Origin: Lentzea fradiae
GTDB lineage: Bacteria; Actinomycetota; Actinomycetes; Mycobacteriales; Pseudonocardiaceae
Assembly (NCBI RefSeq): GCF_900100955.1
Contig: NZ_FNCC01000007.1
Location: forward strand, 310,001 to 374,000
DNA: 64,000 bases
Direction: 5' to 3'
The notes below the pieces were generated by a model. That model was given only the letters and a program-made list of their open reading frames with translations, ran no database searches and was not told the DNA's origin. Each line of letters opens with the position of its first letter. The stretch's first letter is position 1. Shown piece by piece: positions 53,156 to 63,464 of the stretch. The translations under genes were made by a program, and so were the position numbers.

Positions 53156-56100
53156 CTAGTGGTGGCCGCCCTTGCCGTTCGACTTCACCTTGACGACCGC
53201 GGCGCGGTCACCGTCGGCGTTGTGGTGGTGCAGCACGAGCAGGCCCTCGGACTTGTCCGCCTTGAGCGCGGCCTCGTCCTTGTTGACCACGAGCGCCGTG
53301 CCCGGCTTCGCCAGGTACGACAGCGCCGCGTCGCCGCCGCCCTGCGCCCACAGACCCGGCTTGAGCGGGTCGAAGGACAGCGGGCGGTCGATCACGTCGA
53401 TCAGCTCGTTCGCGTTGCCCGGCGCCGGGTAGTAGCCCGCGGTGCCGACCGTGTATGTGAGCCGCGCCGAGTCCTTCGACGGGTCGATGCCGAGTGCCGT
53501 CAGCAGCACCGGCAGGACCACGACGTTGGTGTCCTGCACGTTCGCGTCCACGTCGCCGAACAGGCCGTTGACGCCCTGGATGTCGACCGTCTCACCGGTC
53601 TTGAGGTCGACCGTGGTCGCCACCAGGAGGTCGGTGTCGGTCAGGCGGCTCGCGTACGTCTCGAAGTCGGCCGTGCCGTCGCCGTCGGTGTCGATGTCGA
53701 CGAACGGCACGGTGTTGACGCCGAGGCTGTACCAGTTGCCCCACGTGGCGACACCGAACGCGAGCAGCGCCTCGCCGGCGTTGCCCTGCGCCTTGGCGAG
53801 CGGGGCCGTGGAGGACGCGCCCACGTACTTCAGGTCACCGCCCTTGGCCGTCTCGTTGAGCGCGCAGTTCTCGGTGACGTTGCGGCGGCAGTCGCGCAGC
53901 TTCGGCGACTGGGCCTGCAGCTCCAGGACGCTCACCAGCGAGCGGTACGCCTGCGAGCCGGTGCCCTGGTCGAGGCCCTTGCCCGTCAGGTTCAGCACGG
54001 CCTGCTTGTCGTTGCCCCGGAACTTCAGGTCCGACGCGGTGGAGATGTCCGCGACCGGCTTCGGCGCGGCGTAGACCGACAGCCGCAGCGGCACCGTGGC
54101 GCCCGCGGTCGGCGTGAGCGTCACGCGGCCGGAGGCGTCGGCGATGAACTGGCGCGGCGTGTCGAGGTGCAGCGGCTCGACGGTCGGGTCGACGGTCTTG
54201 CGCAGCGCCTTCTGGTCGGTGATCTTCAGCGTCACCTTGACGCGGGCGACGCCGCGCGGGCTCAGCTTCACCTTGTCCTGCGACAGCACGTAGCTGACGC
54301 CGGGGATCGTCGTGGCCGCGGTGTAGCCGACCTTGTACTCGACGGTCTTCGTCGACTTGTTGACGATCTTGATGGTCTTGGACTTCGAGACCGGCTTGGA
54401 GACCTCGACGACGCCGAAGTTCGCGCTGACGTAGCCGTTGTCCTCCTCGACGTAGGCGACGACCTGGTTGTCGATGGCGGCCTTGCCGTCGACGCGGCCG
54501 GTGCCGACGCGGTTGGGGGCGAAGGTCTTGCCGTTCTCCTTCACGTCCGCGCCCGCGGTGTTCATGATCGCGGCCTTGACCTCTTCGAGCGTCCAGTCCG
54601 GGTGCGTCTGGCGCACCAGCGCCGCGATGCCCGCGACGTGCGGGGACGCCATCGAGGTGCCGGAGATGACCGAGCGGTCGTCACCGGAGCCGACGGCGGC
54701 GGACGAGATCGTGTCACCGGGCGCCGCGACGTCCGGCTTGATCGAGTGACCGCGGGTGCCGCGGCTCGTGAACGAGCTCGGCGTGTCCGAAATGGACTCG
54801 TCGGTGGTCGGCGTCGAGGTGCGCAGGTCGCCCGCGAGGCGGACGACGAGCGTGCCGGCGTCCAGCGCCGGGCGCACCTGGGCGGTGGCGTCACCGGTGA
54901 ACTGGAACATCGGGATGGCCGCGTTGCCCGCGATGCCCGCCGAGAAGTTGTTCAGCGTCGACGAGAGCAGCACGCCCTGGCCGCCCGCCGCCTGCACGGT
55001 GTTCGCACGGGCCGCGGAACCGCACCGGCGCGTCGCGTCGTTGTCGTCCCACTCCAGCCACACGAACTTGCCCGCGACGGCATCGGTGATCGCCTGGCAG
55101 CCGTCGAGGTTGCCCGCCTGCGTCAGCTTCACGACCGGCAGCGTCTTGTCGTAGCCGAGGTAGCCGGTGAAGCTCTGGCTGTACTGGCCGGCCTTGAGGC
55201 CCTGGCCCTGCACCTCGGCGCCGTCGCGCAGCACGGACGAGTCACGCACGGACGCCACCGTCAGCGCCTCGGGCGTGTTGCCCGGCGAACCGCCGATGTC
55301 GTAGAGGTCACCGCCGTTGCCCGCGGAGAAGACCGGCAGGACGCCGACCTTGTACAGCTTCTTCACGAAGAGGCTGTCGGGGTCGTCCGGGGCGCCGTAG
55401 TCGGAACCCAGCGACAGGTTCACGACGTCGAGGTGGTCGGAGAAGTCGCCGTCGCCGTCGGGGTCGAGCGACCAGTCGAGCGCCTGCGAGGTGACGTTCG
55501 TCGAGCCGTCGCAGCCGAAGACCTTCAGCGCGTAGATGAGGGCCTTGGGCGCGGTGCCGGGGCCGATCTTCATCTCGTTCAGCTTCGCGGCGTCGAGCTT
55601 GGTGTAGTCACCGGTGAAGGTGCTGCCGTCGGCGTTCTCGCCGAAACCGGCCGTGGTGCCCGCGACGTGCGTGCCGTGGCCGTTGCAGTCGATCGGGTTC
55701 GGGTCGGGCTTCGGCGTGTTGATCGCCGGGTCGTCGCTCTCGCCGTCGTAGTCCTCGCCGACGAAGTCGTAGCCGCCGACGACCTTCGCGGTCGGGAAGT
55801 TCGGGTCCGCCGCCGTCGGGTCGACCGCCTCGAACGCCGCGACCGTGCCGGGACCGCCGAAGTTGGCGTGCGTGTAGTCGACACCGGTGTCGATGATGCC
55901 GACCCGGACGTCGTCGCCGAGCTTGCCGTACTGCTGCCAGACGTTGAGCGTCCTGGTGAGCTGGACGGCGTTCGAGTTCTGGCGCTTCTTCGGCACGACC
56001 GGGTAGACCGCGAGCACGTCCTGGCGCTGCGCGAGCTCGCGCACCTTCTGCGCGTCCGCCTTCACGACGACGCCGGGGACGCCGTTGGAGGTGCGGTACA

Positions 56101-56449
56101 GCTCCTTGGTCTTCGTGTCCGCGGTCCGCAGCTGGCCGACGACCTGGTCCGCGGTGGCGGAGACGTCCTTCTTCGCCTGCTTGGCCGCCTGCTTCGCGAC
56201 TTCCTTGCCCTGGCTCTTCTTCTCGTCGAACGCGTCGACGGCCGGCTTGCGGTCCAGCGCGACGAACGCGGTGACCGTGCCGGAGGAGCTCAGCCTGGGG
56301 GAAACCTTCAGGTGCAGCGCTTTCGCGTCCAGCCCCTGTGCACCCTTGACCGGCTGCGCGAGCGGTTCGCCCTGCGCCTGAGCCGTGGCGGGTGCGATCA
56401 GCAGTGTGGTGATGGCGGAGAACACCACCAGACTCGATCGTCTTTTCAC
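53156..56449 (-). CDS. Secreted S8 subtilisin-family peptidase with PA insert
   Basis: 1097-residue secreted serine protease. Signal peptide ends ATAQA (~24), followed by an inhibitor-I9-like propeptide to ~160. Catalytic triad Asp187 (GIIDTGVDY), His258 (NGHGTHVAG), Ser599 (SGTSMASPHVAG). A PA domain is inserted at about 400-540. The C-terminal ~450 residues are beta-rich, Fn3-like and of unknown fold. GTG start 56449 with GAGGG SD. Probably an extracellular nutrient or maturation protease. Confidence 0.93.
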   Translation of the reverse strand: MKRRSSLVVFSAITTLLIAPATAQAQGEPLAQPVKGAQGLDAKALHLKVSPRLSSSGTVTAFVALDRKPAVDAFDEKKSQGKEVAKQAAKQAKKDVSATADQVVGQLRTADTKTKELYRTSNGVPGVVVKADAQKVRELAQRQDVLAVYPVVPKKRQNSNAVQLTRTLNVWQQYGKLGDDVRVGIIDTGVDYTHANFGGPGTVAAFEAVDPTAADPNFPTAKVVGGYDFVGEDYDGESDDPAINTPKPDPNPIDCNGHGTHVAGTTAGFGENADGSTFTGDYTKLDAAKLNEMKIGPGTAPKALIYALKVFGCDGSTNVTSQALDWSLDPDGDGDFSDHLDVVNLSLGSDYGAPDDPDSLFVKKLYKVGVLPVFSAGNGGDLYDIGGSPGNTPEALTVASVRDSSVLRDGAEVQGQGLKAGQYSQSFTGYLGYDKTLPVVKLTQAGNLDGCQAITDAVAGKFVWLEWDDNDATRRCGSAARANTVQAAGGQGVLLSSTLNNFSAGIAGNAAIPMFQFTGDATAQVRPALDAGTLVVRLAGDLRTSTPTTDESISDTPSSFTSRGTRGHSIKPDVAAPGDTISSAAVGSGDDRSVISGTSMASPHVAGIAALVRQTHPDWTLEEVKAAIMNTAGADVKENGKTFAPNRVGTGRVDGKAAIDNQVVAYVEEDNGYVSANFGVVEVSKPVSKSKTIKIVNKSTKTVEYKVGYTAATTIPGVSYVLSQDKVKLSPRGVARVKVTLKITDQKALRKTVDPTVEPLHLDTPRQFIADASGRVTLTPTAGATVPLRLSVYAAPKPVADISTASDLKFRGNDKQAVLNLTGKGLDQGTGSQAYRSLVSVLELQAQSPKLRDCRRNVTENCALNETAKGGDLKYVGASSTAPLAKAQGNAGEALLAFGVATWGNWYSLGVNTVPFVDIDTDGDGTADFETYASRLTDTDLLVATTVDLKTGETVDIQGVNGLFGDVDANVQDTNVVVLPVLLTALGIDPSKDSARLTYTVGTAGYYPAPGNANELIDVIDRPLSFDPLKPGLWAQGGGDAALSYLAKPGTALVVNKDEAALKADKSEGLLVLHHHNADGDRAAVVKVKSNGKGGHH

Positions 56450-56626
56450 AACGTTGCCCTCACCGAGGTGTGTGCTTCGACCCGGATCCAGTGCCGCGAC
56501 CTCCACGGCACAGGTCGACCTCGTCGGGCAACCTAATCGCTGGCGTGTCCCGGCGATTGCCCCCGAAAGTATGGATTTTCCGCGGGCTCTTGCCGGTTAT
56601 GGGCTCATTGTGAATGACGATGACCC

Positions 56627-56658
56627 CCGGGAAGGGGACTTTGCCGTCCCCTTCCCGG
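56627..56658 (-). terminator. serA terminator
   Basis: Perfect 13-bp stem CCGGGAAGGGGAC with a 6-nt loop, 12 bp after the serA stop. Confidence 0.8.
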
Positions 56659-56669
56659 TATGTCCGTGA

Positions 56670-58259
56670 CTATCCGAAGTCGACACTGCGCACGGTGCGC
56701 GCACCCACGGAGGCACCGATCGGGTCGAGGACCTGCGTGTCCACCGGGCGGTCCACCCGCAGCACCATGACGGCGTCGTCGCCGGTCTGGCTGATCTGCG
56801 CGGCCTCGATGTTCACACCGGCCTCGCCGAGCAGCGTGCCGACGGTGCCCATGACGCCCGGCCGGTCCGGGTACTCCAGCAGCAGCACGGTTCCCTCGGC
56901 CCTCAGGTCGAAGTTGCGGCCGTTGATGTTCACCAGCTTCTCGACCTGCGCGATGCCGCTGACCGTGCCCGACACGCTGTTCGTCGTGCCGTCGGCCGCC
57001 ACCGCCCTGACCGTGACGAGGCTGCGGTGGTTCGGGCTCTCGGTCTCCTTGACCACCTCGACGCTCACCCCGAGGTCCTCGGCGAGCTGCGGCGCGTTGA
57101 CGAACGTCACCTGCGACTCGACGACCTTCGAGAAGACACCGCGCAGCGCGGCCAGCGGCAGCACCGCCACGTCCTCATTGGACAGCTCGCCGCGCACCTC
57201 GACCGTGACGCTGGTCGGCGCCTTCGGCGACAGCGCGCTGAGGACGGTGCCGAGCTTCTGCACCAGCGGCAGGTACGGCCGCACCTCCTCGCCGACCGCG
57301 CCACCCTGGACGTTGACGGCGTCCGGCACGAACTCACCGGCGAGCGCGAGCGCGACGCTCTTCGCGACGTCCGTGCCCGCGCGGTCCTGCGCCTCGGCCG
57401 TGGAAGCGCCGAGGTGCGGGGTCACGACGATGCCCGGCACGTTGAACAGCGGGCTCTCCGTCGTCGGCTCCGTGGAGAACACGTCGACACCGGCACCGCC
57501 GACCTGGCCCTCCTTCACCGCCTCGGCGAGCGCCTCCTCGTCGATGAGGCCACCGCGGGCCGCGTTGACGATGATGACGCCCCGCTTCGCCTTCGCCAGC
57601 TGCTCGGCGCCGATGAGACCCTTCGTCTCCGGCGTCTTCGGCAGGTGGATCGAGATGGCGTCGGAGCGCTCGAGCAGCTCCTCCAGGCTCACGAGCTCGA
57701 TGCCGAGCTGCGCGGCCCGAGCGGCCGAGACGTAGGGGTCGTAGGCGATCAGGTTCACGCCGAACGCGGCGATCCGCTGCGCGAACAGCTGACCGATCTT
57801 GCCCAGACCCACGACACCGACGGTCTTGCCGTTCAGCTCGACACCGTTGAACTTGGAGCGCTTCCACTCGTGGTTCTGCAGCGTCTCGTGCGCGGCCGGG
57901 ATCTGCCGGGCCACCGCGAGCAGCAACGCGACGGCGTGCTCCGCGGCGCTCACGATGTTCGACGTCGGCGCGTTGACGACCATCACGCCGTTCTGCGTGG
58001 CGGCCGGGACCTCGACGTTGTCCAGGCCGACACCCGCGCGGGCGACGACCTTGAGCTTGCGGGTGGCGGCGAACACCTCGGCGTTGACCTGGGTGGCGGA
58101 CCTGACGAGCAGGGCGTCCGCGTCCTGGACGGCCTCGAGGAGAGCCGCTCGGTCGGTTCCGTCTACGTGGCGCACCTCGACGCCGTCGCCGAGAGCGTCC
58201 AGGACGGACGGTGCGAGCTTCTCGGCGATGAGGACAACGGGTCGGCTCGTGTTGGTCAC
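56670..58259 (-). CDS. serA: D-3-phosphoglycerate dehydrogenase (long ASB/ACT form)
   Basis: First step of serine synthesis. 529 residues: TNTSRPVVLIAEKLAPSVL, NAD motif VGVVGLGKIGQLFAQRIA, ARGGLIDEEALAEAV, HLGASTAEAQDRAG, then the intervening ASB domain and a C-terminal ACT domain (VLLLEYPDRPGVMGTVG) for serine feedback. The GGGAG SD is 2 nt from ATG 58265 but 8 nt from GTG 58259, so GTG is chosen. Confidence 0.97.
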   Translation of the reverse strand: MTNTSRPVVLIAEKLAPSVLDALGDGVEVRHVDGTDRAALLEAVQDADALLVRSATQVNAEVFAATRKLKVVARAGVGLDNVEVPAATQNGVMVVNAPTSNIVSAAEHAVALLLAVARQIPAAHETLQNHEWKRSKFNGVELNGKTVGVVGLGKIGQLFAQRIAAFGVNLIAYDPYVSAARAAQLGIELVSLEELLERSDAISIHLPKTPETKGLIGAEQLAKAKRGVIIVNAARGGLIDEEALAEAVKEGQVGGAGVDVFSTEPTTESPLFNVPGIVVTPHLGASTAEAQDRAGTDVAKSVALALAGEFVPDAVNVQGGAVGEEVRPYLPLVQKLGTVLSALSPKAPTSVTVEVRGELSNEDVAVLPLAALRGVFSKVVESQVTFVNAPQLAEDLGVSVEVVKETESPNHRSLVTVRAVAADGTTNSVSGTVSGIAQVEKLVNINGRNFDLRAEGTVLLLEYPDRPGVMGTVGTLLGEAGVNIEAAQISQTGDDAVMVLRVDRPVDTQVLDPIGASVGARTVRSVDFG

Positions 58260-58489
58260 GGACATCGCTCCCAGGAAGGGTCGGATCGTGGGGCGCGGGC
58301 GTGGTCGGGGGCGGCTGTCCCGCGCCGACCGGAGCACCGCAATGTGTCCGGACTGTTAACGAGCATAGTCAGGAGGCTTGCCGGGGGTTCTGGGCGGGTG
58401 GCTCAGGTCACTCTTCGCATCCTGCGGGATGGGACAGGTGCGGGAGTGGAGGGCAGGTTGGAGCGGGGTGGAGGAGATGGCCGAGCCGG
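58260..58489. other. Interval between serA and the DUF397 gene
   Basis: 230 bp of serA upstream region and DUF397 downstream region. No clear terminator hairpin, leader peptide or T-box is seen. Confidence 0.4.
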
Positions 58490-58753
58490 TCACCAGGGCT
58501 CGTCGAACTCGCCGTCCTTCGCGCCCAGCACGAACGCGTCCCACTCCGCCATCGTGAAGGTCAGGACGGGTTCGAGCTGCTTGGAGTTGCGCATCGCCAC
58601 GTAGGTGGCGCCGTCGGTGTGCTCGATGAAGGCGATTTCGACGTGGCCGTCTTCCGGTTCGGGCTCCGGAGGGCGCTTCCACTGCGCGTTGCGCAGATCC
58701 AGCTTGCCGCGCACGTGGGCCTTGTCGTCGTAGATCGGCGCGCTTTCGGTCAT
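58490..58753 (-). CDS. DUF397-domain protein
   Basis: 87-residue protein: MTESAPIYDDKAHVRGKLDL then GHVEIAFIEHTDGATYVAMRNSK and FTMAEWDAFVLGAKDGEFD, the DUF397 pattern (variant of the usual W..S ... V.VRDS ... F....W..F). DUF397 genes are generally next to an XRE regulator in actinomycetes; none is adjacent here. Function unknown. Confidence 0.82.
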   Translation of the reverse strand: MTESAPIYDDKAHVRGKLDLRNAQWKRPPEPEPEDGHVEIAFIEHTDGATYVAMRNSKQLEPVLTFTMAEWDAFVLGAKDGEFDEPW

Positions 58754-58792
58754 GCCCAGAAGTTAGCGGATGAACGCCGACGAAAAACGGAA

Positions 58793-58827
58793 AGGCCCGC
58801 GGAGCGTCACACTCGCTCCACGGGCCT
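58793..58827 (-). terminator. ilv operon terminator
   Basis: 14-bp stem AGGCCCGCGGAGCG with one mismatch and a 7-nt loop, 31 bp past the ilvC stop. Confidence 0.8.
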
Positions 58828-58857
58828 CCCAGGGGGAAAGCCTCGAATACCCGGAGG

Positions 58858-59886
<1,029 letters not shown>

Positions 59887-59892
59887 CTAGTA

Positions 59893-60399
59893 CTAACGAA
59901 CCGCGGTGGCGGTGATGGAACGAGCGCCACGGCCGATGGCGACCATGCCGGACTGGACGATCTCGCGGAGCCCGTAGGGCTCCAGCATGCGCAGCAGGGC
60001 GTCGAGCTTCTCGGACGTGCCCGTCGCCTCGATGGTGACGGCCTCGGGCGAGACGTCGACGACCTTCGCGCGGAAGAGCTGGACGGTCTCGAGGACCTGC
60101 GACCGCACCGTCGCGTCCGCACGAACCTTAATCAACACCAGCTGACGCTGGACGGAGGCGGTCGGCTCCAGCTCGACGATCTTGATGACGTTGATGAGCT
60201 TGTTGAGCTGCTTGGTCACCTGCTCCAGCGGCAGCTCGTCGACCGACACGACGATGGTCATGCGGGAGATGTCGGGGTACTCGGTGCGGCCGACCGCGAG
60301 CGACTCGATGTTGAAGCCGCGGCGGGAGAACAGGCCGGCGACGCGTGCGAGCACACCGGGCTTGTCCTCGACCAAAACGCTCAGCGTGTGCCTGGTCAT
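59893..60399 (-). CDS. ilvN: Acetolactate synthase small (regulatory) subunit
   Basis: Confers valine feedback on acetolactate synthase. 168 residues: an ACT domain (TLSVLVEDKPGVLARVAGLF, RRGFNIESLAVG) and the C-terminal ACT-like domain (IKVRADATVRSQVLETVQLF, IEATGTSEKLDALLRML). 60 nt after ilvB, bridged by a 19-codon mini-ORF. Confidence 0.97.
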   Translation of the reverse strand: MTRHTLSVLVEDKPGVLARVAGLFSRRGFNIESLAVGRTEYPDISRMTIVVSVDELPLEQVTKQLNKLINVIKIVELEPTASVQRQLVLIKVRADATVRSQVLETVQLFRAKVVDVSPEAVTIEATGTSEKLDALLRMLEPYGLREIVQSGMVAIGRGARSITATAVR

Positions 60400-60400
60400 C

Positions 60401-60460
60401 TCAGATGTCCTCGTCGTTGCGGTCCTCGGTTGCCCTGGCCGGGCAAGCGCTGTTCGGCAT
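60401..60460 (-). CDS. 19-codon mini-ORF bridging ilvB and ilvN
   Basis: [19 protein letters not shown]. Its ATG overlaps the ilvB stop (TGATG at 60458-60462) and its stop lies one base before the ilvN ATG. The last 16 bp (60401-60416) duplicate the 16 bp ending ilvB (60460-60475), so both end DEDI-stop. Probably a re-initiation bridge formed by a small duplication. Confidence 0.5.
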   Translation of the reverse strand: MPNSACPARATEDRNDEDI

Positions 60461-62292
60461 CAGATGTCCTCGTCGAACAGGGGGCGGATGCCGCGTGCGG
60501 CCATGATCTCGGAGTTGCCGGTGCCCGCCGCGACCATCGGCCACACCTGGGCGTCCTTGCCGACGACGAAGTCGACGACGACGGGGCGGTCGTTGATCTC
60601 CAGCGCCTTGCCGATCACGTCGTCCACCTCCTCGCGCGACTCCGCCCGCAGGCCGGCGCAGCCGAGAGCCTCCGCCAGGAGCTTGAAGTCTGGGATGCGG
60701 TGCTTGTGCGTGCCCAGATCCGTGTTGGAGTACCGCTCGCCGTAGAACAGGGTCTGCCACTGGCGGACCATGCCCAGGTTGCCGTTGTTGATCACGGCGA
60801 TCTTCACCGGCAGGCCCTCGATGGCACAGGTGGCGAGCTCCTGGTTGGTCATCTGGAAGCAGCCGTCGCCGTCGATGGCCCACACCGTGCGGCCGGGCTC
60901 ACCGGCCTTGATGCCCATCGCGGCGGGGACGGCGAAGCCCATCGTGCCGAGGCCGCCGGAGTTGATCCACGTGCGCGGGTGCTCGTACTTCACGAACTGC
61001 GCCGCCCACATCTGGTGCTGGCCGACGCCCGCGGTGTAGATCGTGTCGGACGGGGACAGCTGCCCGATGCGCTCGATGACGTACTGCGGCGACAGCGTGC
61101 CGTCGTCCGGCCAGTTGTAGCCGAGCGGGAACGTCTCGCGGATCGAGTCGAGCGTCTCCCACCACGGCGCGAGGTCGACGGCCTTGGCCGTCTCGCGCTC
61201 GGCGCGCACGGCGTCGATCAGCTCGGTGATGATCTCCTTGCAGTCGCCCACGATCGGGACGTCCGCGCGGCGGTTCTTGGAGATCTCGGCCGGGTCGATG
61301 TCGGCGTGGATGACCTGCGCGTCCGGGGCGAACGACGAGAGCTGGCCGGTGACGCGGTCGTCGAAGCGGGCGCCCAGCGCGACCAGCAGGTCCGCCTTCT
61401 GCATCGCCGCGACGGCCGCGACGGTGCCGTGCATGCCGGGCATGCCCAAGTGCTGGCGGTGCGAGTCGGGGAACGCGCCGCGCGCCATCAGCGTCGTGAC
61501 GACCGGGATGTTCGTCTCCTCGGCCAGGCGCAGCAGCTCGGCGTGGGCGTCCGCCTTGATGACGCCGCCGCCCACGTACAGGACGGGCTTGCGGGCGTTG
61601 ACGATCAGCTTGGCGGCTTCGCGCACCTGCTTGCCGTGCGGCCGGGTCGTCGGCCGGTAACCGGGCAGGCGCATCTCGGGCGGCCACGAGAAGCTGGTCT
61701 GCTCCTGCAGCACGTCCTTGGGGATGTCGACGAGGACAGGGCCGGGTCGGCCGGTCGCCGCGATGTGGAACGCCTCCGCGATCGCCCGCGGGATCTCCGC
61801 GGCGTCGGTCACGAGGACGTTGTGCTTGGTGATCGGCATCGTGATGCCGCAGATGTCCGCCTCCTGGAAGGCGTCCGTGCCGATCAGCGGCCGCGACTGC
61901 TGGCCGGTGATCGCGACGACGGGCACGGAGTCCATGTTCGCGTCCGCGAGCGGGGTGACGAGGTTGGTCGCACCCGGCCCCGAGGTCGCCATGCAGACCC
62001 CGACCTTGCCGGTGGCCTGCGCGTATCCGGTCGCCGCGTGTCCAGCGCCCTGCTCGTGGCGGACGAGGATGTGCCGGACCTTCGTGGAGTCCAGCAGCGG
62101 GTCGTAGGCGGGGAGGATCGTCCCCCCTGGAATGCCGAACACCACTTCGCAGCCGACGGCCTCGAGCGACCGCACAAGCGACTGAGCACCGGTTACACGG
62201 ATCGGAGCGCCCGTGGGCGGGGCCGGTTTCGGCCGCGGGCCTGGACGTGGCGACGTGGGCTCGGAAGCCTGTCGCGATGGTGCGCTGGTCAT
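60460..62292 (-). CDS. ilvB: Acetolactate synthase large (catalytic) subunit
   Basis: ThDP enzyme forming acetolactate/acetohydroxybutyrate, first common BCAA step. 610 residues: a Pro-rich N-terminal extension, [20 protein letters not shown], catalytic Glu in [22 protein letters not shown] site region, and the ThDP motif [25 protein letters not shown] seven bases before ATG 62292. Preceded by a leader-peptide attenuator. Confidence 0.98.
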   Translation of the reverse strand: MTSAPSRQASEPTSPRPGPRPKPAPPTGAPIRVTGAQSLVRSLEAVGCEVVFGIPGGTILPAYDPLLDSTKVRHILVRHEQGAGHAATGYAQATGKVGVCMATSGPGATNLVTPLADANMDSVPVVAITGQQSRPLIGTDAFQEADICGITMPITKHNVLVTDAAEIPRAIAEAFHIAATGRPGPVLVDIPKDVLQEQTSFSWPPEMRLPGYRPTTRPHGKQVREAAKLIVNARKPVLYVGGGVIKADAHAELLRLAEETNIPVVTTLMARGAFPDSHRQHLGMPGMHGTVAAVAAMQKADLLVALGARFDDRVTGQLSSFAPDAQVIHADIDPAEISKNRRADVPIVGDCKEIITELIDAVRAERETAKAVDLAPWWETLDSIRETFPLGYNWPDDGTLSPQYVIERIGQLSPSDTIYTAGVGQHQMWAAQFVKYEHPRTWINSGGLGTMGFAVPAAMGIKAGEPGRTVWAIDGDGCFQMTNQELATCAIEGLPVKIAVINNGNLGMVRQWQTLFYGERYSNTDLGTHKHRIPDFKLLAEALGCAGLRAESREEVDDVIGKALEINDRPVVVDFVVGKDAQVWPMVAAGTGNSEIMAARGIRPLFDEDI

Positions 62293-62331
62293 CTCATTGC
62301 CTCGTGGGTATCGGGGTCCGGACACGAAAAA

Positions 62332-62366
62332 ACCCTCGACAACCCGGGGACGGGTCGTGCGAGGGT
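62332..62366 (-). terminator. ilvB attenuator terminator
   Basis: Stem of ~15 bp (ACCCTCG with ACGACCCG inner stem, one bulge) followed on the minus strand by six T residues (62326-62331). Intrinsic terminator between leader peptide and ilvB. Confidence 0.88.
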
Positions 62367-62367
62367 C

Positions 62368-62407
62368 GCGCGTCGACGCAGGCTGTTCGGCTCAGGCGTC
62401 GACGCGC
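62368..62407 (-). promoter_or_regulatory. ilvB leader pause hairpin
   Basis: Perfect 12-bp arms GCGCGTCGACGC / GCGTCGACGCGC (62368-62379, 62396-62407) spanning the end of the leader peptide ORF, upstream of the terminator. Confidence 0.75.
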
Positions 62408-62439
62408 CTGAGAAGTACGAGAACGAGCGTGCGCTGCAT
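62392..62439 (-). CDS. ilvB attenuator leader peptide
   Basis: 15-residue ORF MQRTLVLVLLRRVDA: six of its residues 5-10 are Leu or Val, the regulatory codons for branched-chain attenuation. Such ilvB leaders are established in Corynebacterium and other actinobacteria. The ORF ends inside the pause hairpin. Confidence 0.85.
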   Translation of the reverse strand: MQRTLVLVLLRRVDA

Positions 62440-62448
62440 GAAGCGGAC

Positions 62449-62476
62449 GTTATCCCCTCGCGCAAGAGTGCGTCAA
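62449..62476 (-). promoter_or_regulatory. ilvB operon promoter
   Basis: -35 TTGACG (62471-62476) and -10 GATAAC (62449-62454), 16-bp spacer. The start would fall near 62442, only a few bases before the leader ATG at 62439. Confidence 0.7.
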
Positions 62477-62524
62477 CTCTGCGAGACGGAATTCTCGGAT
62501 CGTGGACGTGGAACAATCCTTCGA

Positions 62525-62965
62525 GTGAAGAAGCTGGTCTTTCGCATCCCGGCAACAGCCCTGCTCGCAGCGGGTCTGATCATCATCTGCGTCACGCCTG
62601 TGGCGTGGGCCGCACCGGGGCTGCAAGCGCTCTACCTCGTGCCGCTGGGCTACGCCTACTGGGTCCTGCGCAACCGCACGACGGTCACCGAGGAGGAGAT
62701 CGTCGCCCGCGGCGTCTTCGGCTCCACGACCCTGAAGTGGGACGAGGTGAAGTCCATCAAGCTCGCCCACAAGGGGTGGCTCAAGGCGGTGAAGACCGAC
62801 GACTCGCTGGTGACGCTGCCGGCGGTGCGGTTCATGCACCTCCCGGCGTTGTCGCTGGTCAGCGGCGGGCGGGTGCCCGACCCGACGGTCCGCGACGACG
62901 AGCAGGAGCCGGCCGGCGAGCCCGCGCAGGACAAGGCGGACGAGGTCGTAGAGTCGGAGAAGTGA
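62525..62965 (+). CDS. PH-domain membrane protein (Cfp6-like)
   Basis: 146 residues: two adjacent hydrophobic helices (FRIPATALLAAGLIIICVTP and APGLQALYLVPLGYAYWVL), then a bacterial PH domain (RTTVTEEEIVARGVFGS, TLKWDEVKSIKLAHKGWLK) and an acidic tail. Positional homologue of Rv3004. GTG start. Coupled by a GTGA overlap to the VKOR gene. Confidence 0.88.
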   Translation: MKKLVFRIPATALLAAGLIIICVTPVAWAAPGLQALYLVPLGYAYWVLRNRTTVTEEEIVARGVFGSTTLKWDEVKSIKLAHKGWLKAVKTDDSLVTLPAVRFMHLPALSLVSGGRVPDPTVRDDEQEPAGEPAQDKADEVVESEK

Positions 62966-63387
62966 CCGGACGAGTTCCGACGCTGAGCCTGCTGCTTTCG
63001 ATCGCGGGCTTGCTGACCTCGGCTTATCTGACCTACACGCACTTCGACGCCGGTGCGCTCGTGTGCTCGGCCGACTCCGTCATCGACTGCGAGAAGGTCA
63101 CCACGAGCGAGCAGTCGGAGCTCCTCGGTGTTCCCGTCGCGTTCCTAGGGCTCGCGTTCTTCGCCTTCCTCACCGTGATCTGCCTCCCGTTCGCGTGGCG
63201 GGTCGACGCGCTGAGGTGGGTGCGGCTGGGGGCCGTCGGCATCGGCGTGCTGATGGTGGTCTACCTGGTCGCCGCCGAGCTGCTGATCATCGGCAAGATC
63301 TGCCTGTGGTGCACCGTTGTGCACGTCATCACCCTCGCCCTGGCCTATCTGCTGGTCTCGGCGGGTCTGCGCACAAGTAACCTTTGA
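62962..63387 (+). CDS. Vitamin K epoxide reductase-family membrane protein
   Basis: 141-residue protein with four or five helices. Cysteines in CSADSVIDCEKV and the redox CLWCTVVH motif match bacterial VKOR, which reoxidises periplasmic disulfide formation through quinones. No DsbA-like thioredoxin is fused or adjacent. GTG start at 62962 overlaps the PH gene stop. Confidence 0.92.
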   Translation: MTGRVPTLSLLLSIAGLLTSAYLTYTHFDAGALVCSADSVIDCEKVTTSEQSELLGVPVAFLGLAFFAFLTVICLPFAWRVDALRWVRLGAVGIGVLMVVYLVAAELLIIGKICLWCTVVHVITLALAYLLVSAGLRTSNL

Positions 63388-63464
63388 GGCACCGCTCCCA
63401 GACTGGTGGACGCCTCACCCCCGCGTCCCGCGCGCACTCTTGCTGAACTGAACCTGGAGGAGCA

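Noticed and set aside
51899..56536. 1545-codon open frame on + strand
   Set aside because: Antisense across leuB and the subtilase, both of which have intact catalytic motifs on the minus strand; GC bias keeps the opposite frame open.
58260..58489. T-box or serine-responsive leader before serA
   Set aside because: No specifier loop, T-box sequence or antiterminator pair could be found.
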